A stretch of DNA of 64,000 nucleotides. Origin: Roseobacter cerasinus (lineage in GTDB: Bacteria; Pseudomonadota; Alphaproteobacteria; Rhodobacterales; Rhodobacteraceae). The notes under the pieces are model-generated. The model was not told the DNA's origin, ran no database searches, and was given only the letters and a program-made list of their open reading frames with translations. Location of the stretch: contig NZ_BLIV01000006.1 of NCBI RefSeq assembly GCF_009811755.1, forward strand, positions 124,001 through 188,000, written 5' to 3'. This document shows, one piece after another, positions 1 through 9,752 of the stretch; position 1 is the first letter of the stretch; the number at the start of each line of letters is the position of its first letter. The translations under genes were made by a program, and so were the position numbers.

Positions 1-15
1 GGGTGTGCCTGGCCG

Positions 16-390
16 TCAGGCTGGCAAGGCGTGTTCGGTCAGCACTTCTAGTGGGACGATATCAAGCGCGCGCTTGTGGGTCGCGGCCAGATGCACCTTG
101 GGCGCGCAGCCCTCGTCATGAGCCTGCAGAAACCGGCCCGCACAGAGGCACCAGCTGTCTCCGGCTTTCAGGCCCTGAAATCCGAATTCAGGGCGCGGTG
201 TGCTAAGATCGTTGCCTACGTATTTGGAATAGGCTAGGAACTCATCCGTCATCACGGCGCAGACCGTATGACTGCCCTGATCGGCGGCGCAGGTGTTGCA
301 CTGCCCGTCGCGGAAGAACCCGGTAATTGGATCAGTGCCGCAGACCGCCAGCGGCTCATTCAAAACATTGACGCTTTTGTCTTTCTCCAT
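16..390 (-). CDS. DUF2237 family protein
   Basis: A 124-residue protein of the DUF2237 family, whose biochemical role is unknown. The family signature is clear: a start around NVLNEPLAVC, then TDPITGFFRDG, SHTVCAVMTDEFL, the near-invariant NDLSTPRPEFGF block, and a WCLCAGR segment. Cysteines at 17, 31, 34 and 44 plus the later CxC pair suggest metal or redox chemistry, but that is inference. The ATG at 390 is supported by an AAGGAGG ribosome site just upstream on the minus strand. It lies 75 bases beyond the DUF2332 gene on the same strand and could be co-transcribed with it. Confidence 0.88.
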   Translation of the reverse strand: MEKDKSVNVLNEPLAVCGTDPITGFFRDGQCNTCAADQGSHTVCAVMTDEFLAYSKYVGNDLSTPRPEFGFQGLKAGDSWCLCAGRFLQAHDEGCAPKVHLAATHKRALDIVPLEVLTEHALPA

Positions 391-465
391 GCCGCCCTCC
401 TTACGTTGCTCGCCAATTCATGATCTAGCGGGTTTGGCCTGATTTGCCACGTGGTCGATGCAGGC

Positions 466-1512
466 TCACGCCGCTTGCGCGCCGGACCAGCGGATCCAGC
501 GACCGTGGAAGTCGGCCCGGCCGAGGGGCAGGGTCAGATCACCCGGCCAGAGGCGCAGTGTCAGGGCTGCGCCGATGCCGCCGGTGGTGTCGCCGTCGCT
601 TTCCATGGACATCCAGGCGAGCGGGCGGTCAGGGGTGGTTCGCGCGCCCGCCGTCTCGATCAATTCCTTGCCCCGCGCCTGCACCTCCGCTGGAAAATAT
701 TGCCAGGCCACCGAGTGTTGAATGAGGTGCAGATGCCCTGCGGGGGCCGCCCCCAGCCGGTCGGCCAGCCAGTCAATCGCATCACCGCGATGCAAGGGCG
801 CATCCATGACCGCCGCCGCCGCACGGGTCAGGGCCATCCGTTCCGGCTGGTCCGGCCAAAGATAGGCGGTCATGCGCAGCAGATCCTGAGGGTCGGCCGG
901 GTCAAGCGGGTTCAGATCAGCGCCCGCGCGGTCCGTCACATGTGGCAGATGGCGCGGCGGCATTGGCCCTTCCCACGTGGGCGTCAGCATCAGTACAGGG
1001 GCGTCTGCTGTCAGTGCTCCCCCCGGCAACGACAGCGCGTAGCGGTCCCACATCAGGTTTAACCCACCGCTGGCGCCCAATTCTGACAGAAAGATCGGCA
1101 GATCAAAGTGTTCGGTCGCCACGGCGGCTCCGGCCATGAGCGCGGCAGAGCGGCGGACCTCGTTGGTCTGCGGCGGGCTCTCGATCCAGTCAAGCAGGAA
1201 GCTCTCGTGAACTACGAAGGCCGCGAGCGCGCCCGCCAACAGATCCGCGTCGGTGCGCTTTTCCGGAGGGTAGAGCGCTGCAAGCGCTGGAGCGCGCTCA
1301 CTCAGCACCAGCGCGTGCAGCCCCCCCGCCACGCGCAGCGGCAGCGAATGCCCCGCTGGGCCGACGTCCCCCTCGAACTGTGCCAGCCGATGCGCCAGTG
1401 CGCCGTCTTCCGGCCAGTGGTCGGCCAGCAACCCCAGCAATTGCCCCATGAAATGCGAGCCCATGGTGGCGCAGCTGATGGATTGGTGGCGAAAGGCCTC
1501 CTGCAGCGTCAT
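466..1512 (-). CDS. DUF2332 domain-containing protein
   Basis: A 348-residue protein of the DUF2332 family (function unknown). It starts MTLQEAFRHQSISC, has the family-typical SPxxNEVRRSA-like segment (PPQTNEVRRSAALM) and the ELGASGGLNL block, which resembles the glycine-rich loop of Rossmann-like folds. The C-terminal part holds HSVAWQYFP and the W-x-SME segment typical of the family. Its ATG overlaps the stop codon of pth by four bases (ATGA), so the two are translationally coupled, with pth upstream. No signal peptide is visible, so it is probably cytoplasmic. Confidence 0.85.
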   Translation of the reverse strand: MTLQEAFRHQSISCATMGSHFMGQLLGLLADHWPEDGALAHRLAQFEGDVGPAGHSLPLRVAGGLHALVLSERAPALAALYPPEKRTDADLLAGALAAFVVHESFLLDWIESPPQTNEVRRSAALMAGAAVATEHFDLPIFLSELGASGGLNLMWDRYALSLPGGALTADAPVLMLTPTWEGPMPPRHLPHVTDRAGADLNPLDPADPQDLLRMTAYLWPDQPERMALTRAAAAVMDAPLHRGDAIDWLADRLGAAPAGHLHLIQHSVAWQYFPAEVQARGKELIETAGARTTPDRPLAWMSMESDGDTTGGIGAALTLRLWPGDLTLPLGRADFHGRWIRWSGAQAA

Positions 1513-2186
1513 TTGAATTTCTCCATCAGCCGCTGCAGGGGAGAGCGTGTGTCAGGTTCCGGTTCCGGCACAGGGGCCGCTTGTGTCTTGGGCCCCTTCT
1601 TCCCGGTGCCCGAGCGCGGTGGGTTTACGCGCAAAGCCACCGCATTCGCGAATTTCGCCGCATCACCTGCCGCCAGATAGGGCGCGCCGTCGCTGACCCC
1701 GCGCAGCACATCATCAAGCCAATCCTCATCCGCTTTGGGGAAATCGCGCAGCACATAGCCCGGCACCGCGTCCTTATGGCCGGGGTGGCCAACCCCCAGA
1801 CGCACCCGCGCATAGTCCGGCCCGATGTGGGCATGTACCGACCGCAACCCGTTGTGGCCCGCGTGGCCACCGCCCATCTTATGTTTCACCTTGCCGGGCG
1901 CGAGGTCGATCTCGTCATGCAGCACAACCACGTCAGCAGGCTCCAGCTTGTAAAACCGCATCGCTGCCTGCACCGACTGGCCGGAGTTGTTCATGAAGGT
2001 CTCGGGCTTCAGCAAGACCGCCCGGTCCGATCCGAAGCGTCCCTCGCTCAGGCTGCCCTGGTGCTTGCCTTTCCACGGGGCGAACCCGTGGTCCGCAGCG
2101 ATCTGGTCGAGCGCCATAAAGCCGATGTTGTGCCGGTTCTTGGCGTATTTCGCGCCGGGATTGCCCAAGCCCACAATCAGTTTCAT
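1509..2186 (-). CDS. pth: Peptidyl-tRNA hydrolase
   Basis: Pth cleaves the ester bond of peptidyl-tRNAs that drop off ribosomes, recycling tRNA. The N-terminal MKLIVGLGNPG, the NRHNIGF segment with catalytic His19, the PETFMNNSG block with an Asn near 66-67, HDEIDL with Asp91, and HNGLRS with Asn112 are all present. The start at 2186 was chosen because MKLIVGLGNPG is the conserved N-terminus; the frame is open further upstream without family similarity. At 225 residues it is about 30 longer than E. coli Pth, with a Pro/Lys-rich tail common in this group. It follows rplY by 104 bases (a usual pair in alphaproteobacteria) and overlaps the DUF2332 gene by four bases. Confidence 0.96.
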   Translation of the reverse strand: MKLIVGLGNPGAKYAKNRHNIGFMALDQIAADHGFAPWKGKHQGSLSEGRFGSDRAVLLKPETFMNNSGQSVQAAMRFYKLEPADVVVLHDEIDLAPGKVKHKMGGGHAGHNGLRSVHAHIGPDYARVRLGVGHPGHKDAVPGYVLRDFPKADEDWLDDVLRGVSDGAPYLAAGDAAKFANAVALRVNPPRSGTGKKGPKTQAAPVPEPEPDTRSPLQRLMEKFK

Positions 2187-2204
2187 GGCGATGCTCCTTG
2201 ATAT

Positions 2205-2217
2205 TGCACTGCAGCAT
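2205..2217. promoter_or_regulatory. PhaR-operator-like site upstream of pth
   Basis: The 13-mer TGCACTGCAGCAT (minus strand ATGCTGCAGTGCA) lies 19 bases upstream of the pth start. It closely matches the sites in front of phaP and phaR at the far end of the window (ATGCTGC, a 3-base core, GCA). Whether PhaR binds here is unknown; one site of this length can arise by chance. Confidence 0.35.
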
Positions 2218-2243
2218 ATCAAAGCGGTGCCCCAAACGAAATA

Positions 2244-2263
2244 CGGGGCCGCAAAGGGCCCCG
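2244..2263 (-). terminator. Hairpin downstream of rplY
   Basis: A 7-base-pair GC stem (CGGGGCC / GGCCCCG on the plus strand) with a six-base loop sits 27 bases beyond the rplY stop. It is followed on the minus strand by ATTTCGTTT, a weak T-run. It probably acts as a partial terminator between rplY and pth. Confidence 0.55.
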
Positions 2264-2290
2264 CATCGCACATCCTGAAAGGGATATCTC

Positions 2291-2944
2291 TTAGTCTTCA
2301 GTGGCCTCTGCGTCTGCCTCTGGTGTCTCTTCGGCATCAGCGCCATCTTCATCCTCATCATCAGAGGAGGCGAGACCCGCCGGGGCAGAGATCTGAGCGA
2401 TCACGAAGTCACGGTCGATGGTCGGCTTGGCGCCCTCGGGCAGTTTGACCGAGGAGATGGTCACATTGTCGCCAATCTCCAGCTCCGACACGTCGATGGT
2501 GATGTGATCGGGGATATCGCCCGCCGTCACGATCAGTTCCACCTCGGGGCGGATCAGCGTCAGCACGCCGCCCTTCTTCAGGCCGGGCGAGACGTCTTCG
2601 CCGTCCACTTCCACAGCGATGAAGAGGTTGATCTTGGTGGTCCGGCGCAGGCGCATGAAGTCGATATGCGTGGGCAGGTCCTTGACCACGTGGCGCTGCA
2701 CATCGCGGCAGATCACGCGCACATCGTCGTGGCCCTCCACCTTCATGTTGAAGAGGGTTGACTTGAACCGCCCTTCCTTCAGCTTCTTGAACAGCACGTT
2801 GAACGGAATGTTGATCGGCAGCGGGTCAACGTCGCCACCAAAAACGATCCCAGGAACCATGCCGTCGCGGCGGGCCTGACGAGCGGCGCCCTTGCCTGTC
2901 CCCGTCCGTTCCTGAGCCACAAGATCCGGAATTTCTCCAGCCAT
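2291..2944 (-). CDS. rplY: 50S ribosomal protein L25/general stress protein Ctc
   Basis: A 217-residue L25/TL5/CTC-type ribosomal protein that binds 5S rRNA. The N-terminal L25 domain (about residues 5-95) contains the [21 protein letters not shown] block and the [13 protein letters not shown] segment. The C-terminal beta domain (about 100-190) contains [26 protein letters not shown] and the [14 protein letters not shown] segment. The tail from about 190 is very acidic (Asp/Glu/Ala), as is usual for alphaproteobacterial L25. It is longer than E. coli L25 (94 residues), which lacks the CTC domain. It is transcribed ahead of pth and is divergent from the MFS gene. Confidence 0.96.
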   Translation of the reverse strand: MAGEIPDLVAQERTGTGKGAARQARRDGMVPGIVFGGDVDPLPINIPFNVLFKKLKEGRFKSTLFNMKVEGHDDVRVICRDVQRHVVKDLPTHIDFMRLRRTTKINLFIAVEVDGEDVSPGLKKGGVLTLIRPEVELIVTAGDIPDHITIDVSELEIGDNVTISSVKLPEGAKPTIDRDFVIAQISAPAGLASSDDEDEDGADAEETPEADAEATED

Positions 2945-3115
2945 CTTAAGTCTCCAATATGTCTAAGGCGGGGCTCCTCCAAGGCTGTAGCCCCACGTGA
3001 AGCCGCGCGTATAGACCGGTTTGGCGAGCATGAAAAGAGGTTTTTCGCAGATACGGTCTTGCGCGCCTGCATGGCCCGTGTCACCGCTGGCGCAAGCGTT
3101 TGATGAGGCTTACCC

Positions 3116-4279
3116 ATGCGTCTGATAAGTGACCTCTGGCTTTCCCGAAAATCCCTTGCAGGCTTCGTCATCGTTGGCGTGGCCTGGTCGAGCTATTTTG
3201 CCCAGATGCCAGCGATCAAGGCGGCAATTGGGGCCTCCGACGGGGTTTACGGTGCGGTCATGCTGCTTGCCTCATTGGGCGCTTTGGCGGCCATTTGGCT
3301 GGCTCCCTTGACCCACCGGCTTGCGGGGCGTTGGGCTTTGCCCTTCGGTGGGGTTGTCATGTCGCTCGGCATGTTGGGGGCAGGGCTGTCGGCAGAAATC
3401 ATTGCCTTTGGCATCGCGATGACCGTGGCGTCGATAGGGGCAGGAGTGACGGATGTGCTGGCCAATGTGCGCGTGTCGGAGATTGAGTCGCGCAGCGGAC
3501 GGCACCTGATGAACCTCAACCACGCCATGTTTTCCTTCACCTATGCGGGCTGCGCGCTGGCGACTGGCTTCATGCGCGAGGCGGGCTGGTCGCCCGCTCA
3601 GGTCTTTGCCGTCTTGGTCGTGCTCTCGTTGGTTGCAGGCTGGGTCATGCTGGAAAGCAGGACGCGGGCCCTGCCGGAAGAGGACACAACCCCCGACGCG
3701 CCGTTGCCGCACTTGCTGGTCTGGGGGATTGGGGTTCTGGTTCTGATTGCCTTCCTGACCGAAGCGGCGGCTGAAGGCTGGTCTGCGCTGCATCTGGAGC
3801 GTACGCTGGGCGGTGGCCCGGCCGAAGGCGCGCTGGGGCCAGCGCTGCTGGGGCTCAGCATGGGGATCGGGCGGCTGTCGGGACACTTTTTGTCAGACCG
3901 GTTGCCGACGCTGCCCTTCATCACTGTGGCGTCCGTTGTCGCGGCTGGCGGGCTGCTGCTTGTGGGCGCGGCGCCCACGCTGATGATGGCGTATCTGGGC
4001 TTCGCGCTCACCGGGCTGGGTATCTCTGTTGTGGCGCCCTTGGCGCTGGCGCTGATCGGGCGGATCGTGCCGCCAAAGGCGCGTTTGGCTGCGATCAGCC
4101 GCGCCTCTGCCCTGGGGTATGGCGCGTTTTTCATCAGCCCGCCGCTGATGGGTTTCACGTCCGAAGCTTTGGGTTTGCGGGCAGGGTTCTGGGTGGTGAG
4201 CGTGCTGCTGGTGCTCTGCGTTGCTGCTCTCGTGCCGGTGCTGGCTGCCCGCATAGCTGCGCGGCCTCAGACGTTTTGA
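3116..4279 (+). CDS. MFS transporter
   Basis: A 387-residue membrane protein with about 11-12 hydrophobic segments spread through its length, typical of the major facilitator superfamily. The N-terminal SRKSLAGFVIVGVAWSSYFAQMPAIKAAIG and the following short loop resemble YbjJ/fucose-permease-like members. Gly-rich helices such as GLSMGIGRLSGHFLSDRLP and GLGISVVAPLALALIGRIVP fit the second half of the fold. The substrate cannot be told from sequence. It stands alone, divergent from rplY and convergent with the lactate dehydrogenase gene, with paired hairpins after its stop. Confidence 0.88.
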   Translation: MRLISDLWLSRKSLAGFVIVGVAWSSYFAQMPAIKAAIGASDGVYGAVMLLASLGALAAIWLAPLTHRLAGRWALPFGGVVMSLGMLGAGLSAEIIAFGIAMTVASIGAGVTDVLANVRVSEIESRSGRHLMNLNHAMFSFTYAGCALATGFMREAGWSPAQVFAVLVVLSLVAGWVMLESRTRALPEEDTTPDAPLPHLLVWGIGVLVLIAFLTEAAAEGWSALHLERTLGGGPAEGALGPALLGLSMGIGRLSGHFLSDRLPTLPFITVASVVAAGGLLLVGAAPTLMMAYLGFALTGLGISVVAPLALALIGRIVPPKARLAAISRASALGYGAFFISPPLMGFTSEALGLRAGFWVVSVLLVLCVAALVPVLAARIAARPQTF

Positions 4280-4325
4280 AGCAACGTCCTTCTTTGTTCT
4301 GAAAGTCACGACATTCACGCAGCAG

Positions 4326-4374
4326 CGCCATTCCGAGCAGGCGGAACGGCGCGGCGCAACAGTGACTGTTGCGC
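4326..4374. terminator. Two tandem hairpins between convergent genes
   Basis: Two inverted repeats lie back to back in the 139-base gap between the convergent MFS and lactate dehydrogenase genes. The first has 10-base arms CGCCATTCCG (4326-4335) and CGGAACGGCG (4342-4351), with one G-T pair. The second has perfect 9-base arms GCGCAACAG (4354-4362) and CTGTTGCGC (4366-4374) around TGA. No clear T-run follows on either side. They probably mark the 3' ends of both transcripts. Confidence 0.55.
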
Positions 4375-4418
4375 GGGGGCTATGATCGAAGTGGGCGTGA
4401 GCCGAGCGGGAACGTGAC

Positions 4419-5585
4419 CTACGCCTGCCAACGCCCCTCAAAATCCTGGGGGATCAGCAGGTTGTGCCGCCCCAGGTCACCCACTTTGGTCTCACCGCAC
4501 AGCGCCATGGTCGTGTCCAGCTCCTTGTGGATCACCTCCAGGGCGCGGGTCACGCCCTGCTGGCCCATCGCGCCCAGACCATAGATGAAGGCGCGCCCGA
4601 TGTAGGTGCCTTTGGCCCCCATCGCGAGCGCCTTCAGCACGTCCTGACCGGAGCGGATGCCGCCATCCATATGCACCTCGATCTGATCACCGACCGCCTC
4701 CAGAATAGACGGCAGCGCGCGGATCGAGCTGAGCGCGCCATCCAGCTGCCGCCCGCCATGGTTGCTCACGACGATCGCATCGGCCCCCACCTTCAGCGCC
4801 ATCTTGGCGTCTTCAGCGTCAAGAATGCCCTTCAGGATCACCTTGCCGCCCCATTCCTCCTTGATCTGGGCAATCTTGGCCCAATCCAGCGTCGGATCGA
4901 AACTCTCTGCGGCCCAGACGCTCAGCGAGCTGGGGTCCGAGATGCCCTGCACATGCCCCACGATGTTCCCGAACTCGCGGCGCTTGGCGCTCATCATCTC
5001 GATGCCCCAGGCCCATTTCGTTGCCAGATTGGCCATGGTCTTCAGCGTCAGCTTTGGCGGTGTCGACAGCCCGTTCTTGATGTCCTTGTGCCGCTGCCCG
5101 AGGATCTGGAGATCCAGCGTGATCACCAGCGCGGAACACTTCGCATCCTTCGCGCGCTGGATCAGACGGCTGATGTAGTCGGTGTCCTTCATCATGTAGA
5201 GCTGGAACCAGAAGGGTTTCGACGTGAAACCCGCCACGTCCTCGATGGAGTTGATGGACATGGTGGAGAGCGTAAAGGGCACGCCGAACTTCTCTGCGGC
5301 CCGCGCGGCCTTCATCTCGCCATCGGCGTGCTGCATGCCTGTGATGCCGACGGGGGCGAGAGCCACGGGCATGGAGACATCCTCACCGATCATCTGACCT
5401 GCCGTGCTGCGCCCGGTCATATCCACCGCCACGCGCTGCCGCAGGCGGATCTTTTCGAAATCAGAGGTGTTCTCGCGGAAAGTCTGCTCTGTCCAGCTGC
5501 CGGATTCCGCGTAGTCAAAGAACATCCGGGGCACGCGCCGTTCGTGCAGGCGCTTGAGGTCCTGAATATTGGTGATGATTGGCAT
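4419..5585 (-). CDS. lldD: FMN-dependent L-lactate dehydrogenase (alpha-hydroxy acid oxidase family)
   Basis: A 388-residue enzyme of the FMN-dependent alpha-hydroxy-acid dehydrogenase family. It most likely oxidises L-lactate to pyruvate and feeds electrons to the respiratory chain. Visible family features are MFFDYAESGSWTE near the N-terminus, the ALAPVGITGM FMN loop (76-84), Tyr130 in FWFQLYM, Asp158, Lys252, the catalytic SNHGGRQ block with His276 and Arg279, and the DGGIRSGQDV phosphate site (307-316). A GGGGGAG ribosome site precedes the ATG at 5585. A GntR-type operator-like palindrome lies within 35 bases upstream. Other 2-hydroxy acids cannot be excluded as substrates. Confidence 0.92.
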   Translation of the reverse strand: MPIITNIQDLKRLHERRVPRMFFDYAESGSWTEQTFRENTSDFEKIRLRQRVAVDMTGRSTAGQMIGEDVSMPVALAPVGITGMQHADGEMKAARAAEKFGVPFTLSTMSINSIEDVAGFTSKPFWFQLYMMKDTDYISRLIQRAKDAKCSALVITLDLQILGQRHKDIKNGLSTPPKLTLKTMANLATKWAWGIEMMSAKRREFGNIVGHVQGISDPSSLSVWAAESFDPTLDWAKIAQIKEEWGGKVILKGILDAEDAKMALKVGADAIVVSNHGGRQLDGALSSIRALPSILEAVGDQIEVHMDGGIRSGQDVLKALAMGAKGTYIGRAFIYGLGAMGQQGVTRALEVIHKELDTTMALCGETKVGDLGRHNLLIPQDFEGRWQA

Positions 5586-5598
5586 GGCTCCCCCAGTA

Positions 5599-5619
5599 TT
5601 GGTCAGTTTTGGTTACCAA
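5599..5619 (-). promoter_or_regulatory. TTGGT/ACCAA palindrome upstream of lldD
   Basis: A perfect 11-base palindrome TTGGTTACCAA (5609-5619) is preceded by another TTGGT half-site at 5599-5603. GntR-family regulators of lactate and pyruvate genes (LldR, PdhR) recognise TTGGT/ACCAA-like half-sites, so this is a candidate operator for lldD. No gntR gene adjoins lldD here. Confidence 0.45.
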
Positions 5620-5651
5620 TTCCCAGGGCGGAGATCAATTGCAGAAACGGT

Positions 5652-5665
5652 CGGAGTATGCTCCG
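5652..5665 (-). terminator. Small hairpin after trpA
   Basis: CGGAG-TATG-CTCCG forms a 5-base-pair stem 31 bases beyond the trpA stop codon. On the minus strand it is followed by ACCGTTTCTGC, a poor T-run, so termination is only possible. Confidence 0.3.
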
Positions 5666-5696
5666 GCTGACTGCGCAATAGGGAGGCTCGGGGCGT

Positions 5697-6488
5697 TCAG
5701 GCCTGATGCGCCCCGTCCGAAAGGGTTTTCACGAAGGCCAGCACATCCGCAACCGGCTCGCCCGCGCCGATCTTGCTCACGATGGCGGAGCCGATGACCA
5801 CGCCGTCTGCCACCTCGGCAATCGCGCGGGATTTCTCAGGGGTGTTCACGCCGAAGCCCACGATGACCGGCAGATCGGTGGCCGCCTTGATCCGCGCGAC
5901 CTCGGGGCCCACGTCGCTTGCCTGCGCTTCGGCGGCACCCGTGATGCCGGTGATCGAGACATAGTAGACAAAGCCGGAGGTGTTTTGCAGCACGCGGGGC
6001 AGACGCTTGTCATCGGTCGTGGGCGTGGCCAACCGGATGAAGTTCAGCCCGGCGGCCTGGGCGGGGATGCACAGCTCGCTGTCTTCCTCAGGGGGCAGGT
6101 CCACCACGATCAACCCGTCGATGCCAGCCGCCTTGGCATCCTGCAAGAACCGGTCCACACCCCGGCTGTAGATGGGATTGTAATAGCCCATCATAACAAT
6201 CGGCGTGCTCTGATCGTCCTCGCGGAAGCGGCGCGCCAGTTCCAGCGTGCGTTCCAGCGTCATGCCGCCTTCCAGCGCGCGTTGCCCGGCAAGCTGGATT
6301 GTGGGGCCATCGGCCATCGGGTCGGTGAAGGGTAGGCCCAGCTCGATCACGTCCACACCCGCGCCGGGCAGGCCCTTGACCACCTCCAGCGAGGTGTCGA
6401 AATCCGGGTCACCCGCCATCACATAGGCCACAAAGGCTTTCTTCCCGGCCTGCGCCAGTTCTGCGAATTTTGCGTCGATGCGGCTCAT
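5697..6488 (-). CDS. trpA: Tryptophan synthase alpha chain
   Basis: TrpA cleaves indole-3-glycerol phosphate to indole and glyceraldehyde 3-phosphate and passes indole to TrpB. The 263-residue product starts [11 protein letters not shown]. It has the catalytic Glu49 and Asp60 within [20 protein letters not shown], the [12 protein letters not shown] loop, and the [13 protein letters not shown] phosphate-binding segment with [11 protein letters not shown]. The start at 6488 was chosen on length and family N-terminus, although the frame runs open for 100 more codons upstream. No trpB or other trp gene adjoins it; it stands alone between lldD and the divergent small membrane-protein gene. Confidence 0.95.
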   Translation of the reverse strand: MSRIDAKFAELAQAGKKAFVAYVMAGDPDFDTSLEVVKGLPGAGVDVIELGLPFTDPMADGPTIQLAGQRALEGGMTLERTLELARRFREDDQSTPIVMMGYYNPIYSRGVDRFLQDAKAAGIDGLIVVDLPPEEDSELCIPAQAAGLNFIRLATPTTDDKRLPRVLQNTSGFVYYVSITGITGAAEAQASDVGPEVARIKAATDLPVIVGFGVNTPEKSRAIAEVADGVVIGSAIVSKIGAGEPVADVLAFVKTLSDGAHQA

Positions 6489-6632
6489 ACCCCGGCCCCT
6501 TGTTGTCCTTGCCCGCCCCGCAATGCCGAAAAGAGCGGCGGAAATCAATGCGGCAATGACCGGTGCGCAAGGGGGAAAGAAAGTTTTCCCTTCCCTCTCA
6601 ATCCGCGCGTGTGGCCTCCTATATCGAAAGGC

Positions 6633-6836
6633 ATGAATTATCTTCTCGCCATCCTGCTTCCGCCCTTGTCGATTCTGCTGACCGGCCGCCCGATCATCGC
6701 CATTCTGGTGTTTCTCATCTGGATCCCGGCGTTGATCTTTTCGGGCGGGCTGACGCATCCGATGTTCATCCTGCTGGCCTGGGCGCTGATCTTCCACGCG
6801 CGCGAAGACCGCCGCCAGCGCGGGGACTTGTCTTGA
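6633..6836 (+). CDS. Small YqaE/Pmp3-like membrane protein
   Basis: A 67-residue protein with two hydrophobic stretches and a short charged C-terminus ([13 protein letters not shown]). The start [16 protein letters not shown] resembles the LAIxLPPLxVxL signature of the YqaE/Pmp3 family of small membrane proteins linked to membrane potential and salt stress; the rest is less conserved. The ATG at 6633 was preferred over an upstream in-frame ATG at 6609 because the hydrophobic helix begins there. It lies 47 bases before ychF on the same strand. Confidence 0.6.
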   Translation: MNYLLAILLPPLSILLTGRPIIAILVFLIWIPALIFSGGLTHPMFILLAWALIFHAREDRRQRGDLS

Positions 6837-6883
6837 CCCGTGAGAGGCCCTAGGACAGCGTCAATTCAGGAAAGGACGCTGAC

Positions 6884-7981
6884 ATGGGTTTCAAGATGGG
6901 CATCGTGGGTCTGCCGAATGTGGGCAAATCCACCCTTTTCAACGCGCTGACCCGCACGGCGGCGGCACAGGCGGCGAATTTTCCTTTCTGCACCATTGAG
7001 CCCAATGTGGGTGAGGTCGCTGTACCCGATGCGCGGCTGGACAAGCTGGCGGGCATTGCGAACTCCAAGCAGATCATCCCGACCCGCATGACTTTTGTGG
7101 ACATTGCCGGGCTGGTGAAGGGCGCATCGAAGGGCGAGGGCTTGGGCAACCAGTTCCTCGCCAATATCCGTGAGGTCGATGCCATCGCCCATGTGCTGCG
7201 GTGTTTCGAGGATGGGGATGTGACCCATGTGGAAGGTCGTGTGGACCCGGTGGCCGATGCCGAGACCATTGAGACCGAGTTGATGCTGGCTGATATTGAG
7301 AGCATCGAGAAGCGTTTGCAGAACATCGTCCGCAAGGTGCGTGGCGGTGACAAGGAAGCGGTGCAGCAGGAGCGGCTGATGAAGGCGGCGCTGGCGGCCC
7401 TGGAAGAGGGCAAGCCTGCCCGTGTCGTCGAGGTGGACGAGGAAGACGCCAAGGCCTGGACCATGTTGCAACTGCTCACCACCAAGCCGGTGCTTTATGT
7501 CTGCAACGTCGGCGAGGCTGAGGCAGCAGAGGGCAATGCGCACTCCGCCAAGGTGGCCGAGATGGCCGCGGCGCAGGGCAACGCACATGTGATTATCTCC
7601 GCCCAGATCGAAGAAGAGATCAGCCAGCTGGAAGATGACGAAGCGGCAATGTTCCTTGAGGAAATGGGCTTGGCTGAGGCCGGGCTCGACCGGTTGATCC
7701 GCGCAGGTTATGACTTGCTACATCTTGAGACCTATTTCACCGTTGGCCCAAAAGAGGCGCGTGCTTGGACCATTCGTACGGGGACCTCTGCGCCCAAGGC
7801 TGCTGGCGTGATCCACGGGGATTTTGAGAAAGGCTTCATCCGCGCGGAGACCATCGCTTATGATGATTTCGTGGCTCTGGGTGGCGAGCAGGCGGCCAAG
7901 GAAGCGGGCAAGATGCGCGCCGAAGGCAAATCCTACGTCGTCAAGGATGGCGACGTGTTGCACTTTCTCTTCAACACCTGA
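6884..7981 (+). CDS. ychF: Redox-regulated ATPase YchF (OBG family)
   Basis: A 365-residue P-loop NTPase of the Obg/YchF group that associates with ribosomes and prefers ATP. The P-loop GLPNVGKST is at residues 9-17, followed by TIEPNVGEVAVPD, the DIAGLVKGASKGEGLGNQFLANIREVDAI block, and CNVGE in place of the NKxD guanine-specificity motif, which is the YchF hallmark. The C-terminal TGS domain includes TWTIRTG-like AWTIRTGTSAPKAAGVIHGDFEKGFIRAE. Length matches the family. An AGGAAAGGA ribosome site precedes the ATG. Confidence 0.97.
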   Translation: MGFKMGIVGLPNVGKSTLFNALTRTAAAQAANFPFCTIEPNVGEVAVPDARLDKLAGIANSKQIIPTRMTFVDIAGLVKGASKGEGLGNQFLANIREVDAIAHVLRCFEDGDVTHVEGRVDPVADAETIETELMLADIESIEKRLQNIVRKVRGGDKEAVQQERLMKAALAALEEGKPARVVEVDEEDAKAWTMLQLLTTKPVLYVCNVGEAEAAEGNAHSAKVAEMAAAQGNAHVIISAQIEEEISQLEDDEAAMFLEEMGLAEAGLDRLIRAGYDLLHLETYFTVGPKEARAWTIRTGTSAPKAAGVIHGDFEKGFIRAETIAYDDFVALGGEQAAKEAGKMRAEGKSYVVKDGDVLHFLFNT

Positions 7982-7998
7982 GCGGTCCGGAGAGGGAA

Positions 7999-8018
7999 GG
8001 CCGGCCCAAGGCCCGGCC
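7999..8018. terminator. GC hairpin between convergent ychF and small gene
   Basis: GGCCGG (7999-8004) and CCGGCC (8013-8018) flank CCCAAGGC in the 58-base gap between ychF and the convergent gene that ends at 8040. No T-run follows. It could end transcripts from either side. Confidence 0.4.
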
Positions 8019-8039
8019 AACCGGCGTCCCCAAGATAAA

Positions 8040-8447
8040 CTAATCGCCGTCGGGTTGGAGACGATCCGCCTTTTTGCGCACCAGCACTGCGCGCAGGTCG
8101 TGCATGGCCAGAAGCAGCGTGTCGGTGATCTCGTCCAACTGCTCCGGCGTTGCCTTTGATTGCGCCCATTGGGTTGTGAGGTTCAGGTGATCCACAGCGC
8201 GGTGGATGTCATCCATACTGCGGGCGGCGAGCAGGGCCTGCCGCTTTGCCATCCAGTCGTCGATGGCTGCACGGTCCTCCGCTGATAGCACGTGGTCGCC
8301 TTGCGGTTTCACCTCGCCATTGCGGATGTTCAGCACCGCGATCTGCTCCATCTCGATCCGGCGTTGGCGGTTTTCGGTGTCCACCCGAAAGACCGTCGCG
8401 CCGTTCTCGCGGATGCGGAAATAGTAGTCCGGCAGCGCGGTGCTCAT
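8040..8447 (-). CDS. Conserved hypothetical protein
   Basis: A 135-residue protein that I cannot assign to a named family. The N-terminal third (YYFRIRENGATVFRVDTENRQRRIEMEQIAVLN) looks like a short beta-rich segment, and the rest is predicted helical with several acidic and basic heptad-like stretches, ending in a charged tail. There is no signal peptide or membrane segment. It lies immediately downstream of the aminotransferase gene, 14 bases from its stop, and is probably co-transcribed with it. Confidence 0.6.
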   Translation of the reverse strand: MSTALPDYYFRIRENGATVFRVDTENRQRRIEMEQIAVLNIRNGEVKPQGDHVLSAEDRAAIDDWMAKRQALLAARSMDDIHRAVDHLNLTTQWAQSKATPEQLDEITDTLLLAMHDLRAVLVRKKADRLQPDGD

Positions 8448-8461
8448 GGCCTGCTCCTTGC

Positions 8462-9730
<1,269 letters not shown>

Positions 9731-9752
9731 TCATCGCAAAGGAGATCACGAT

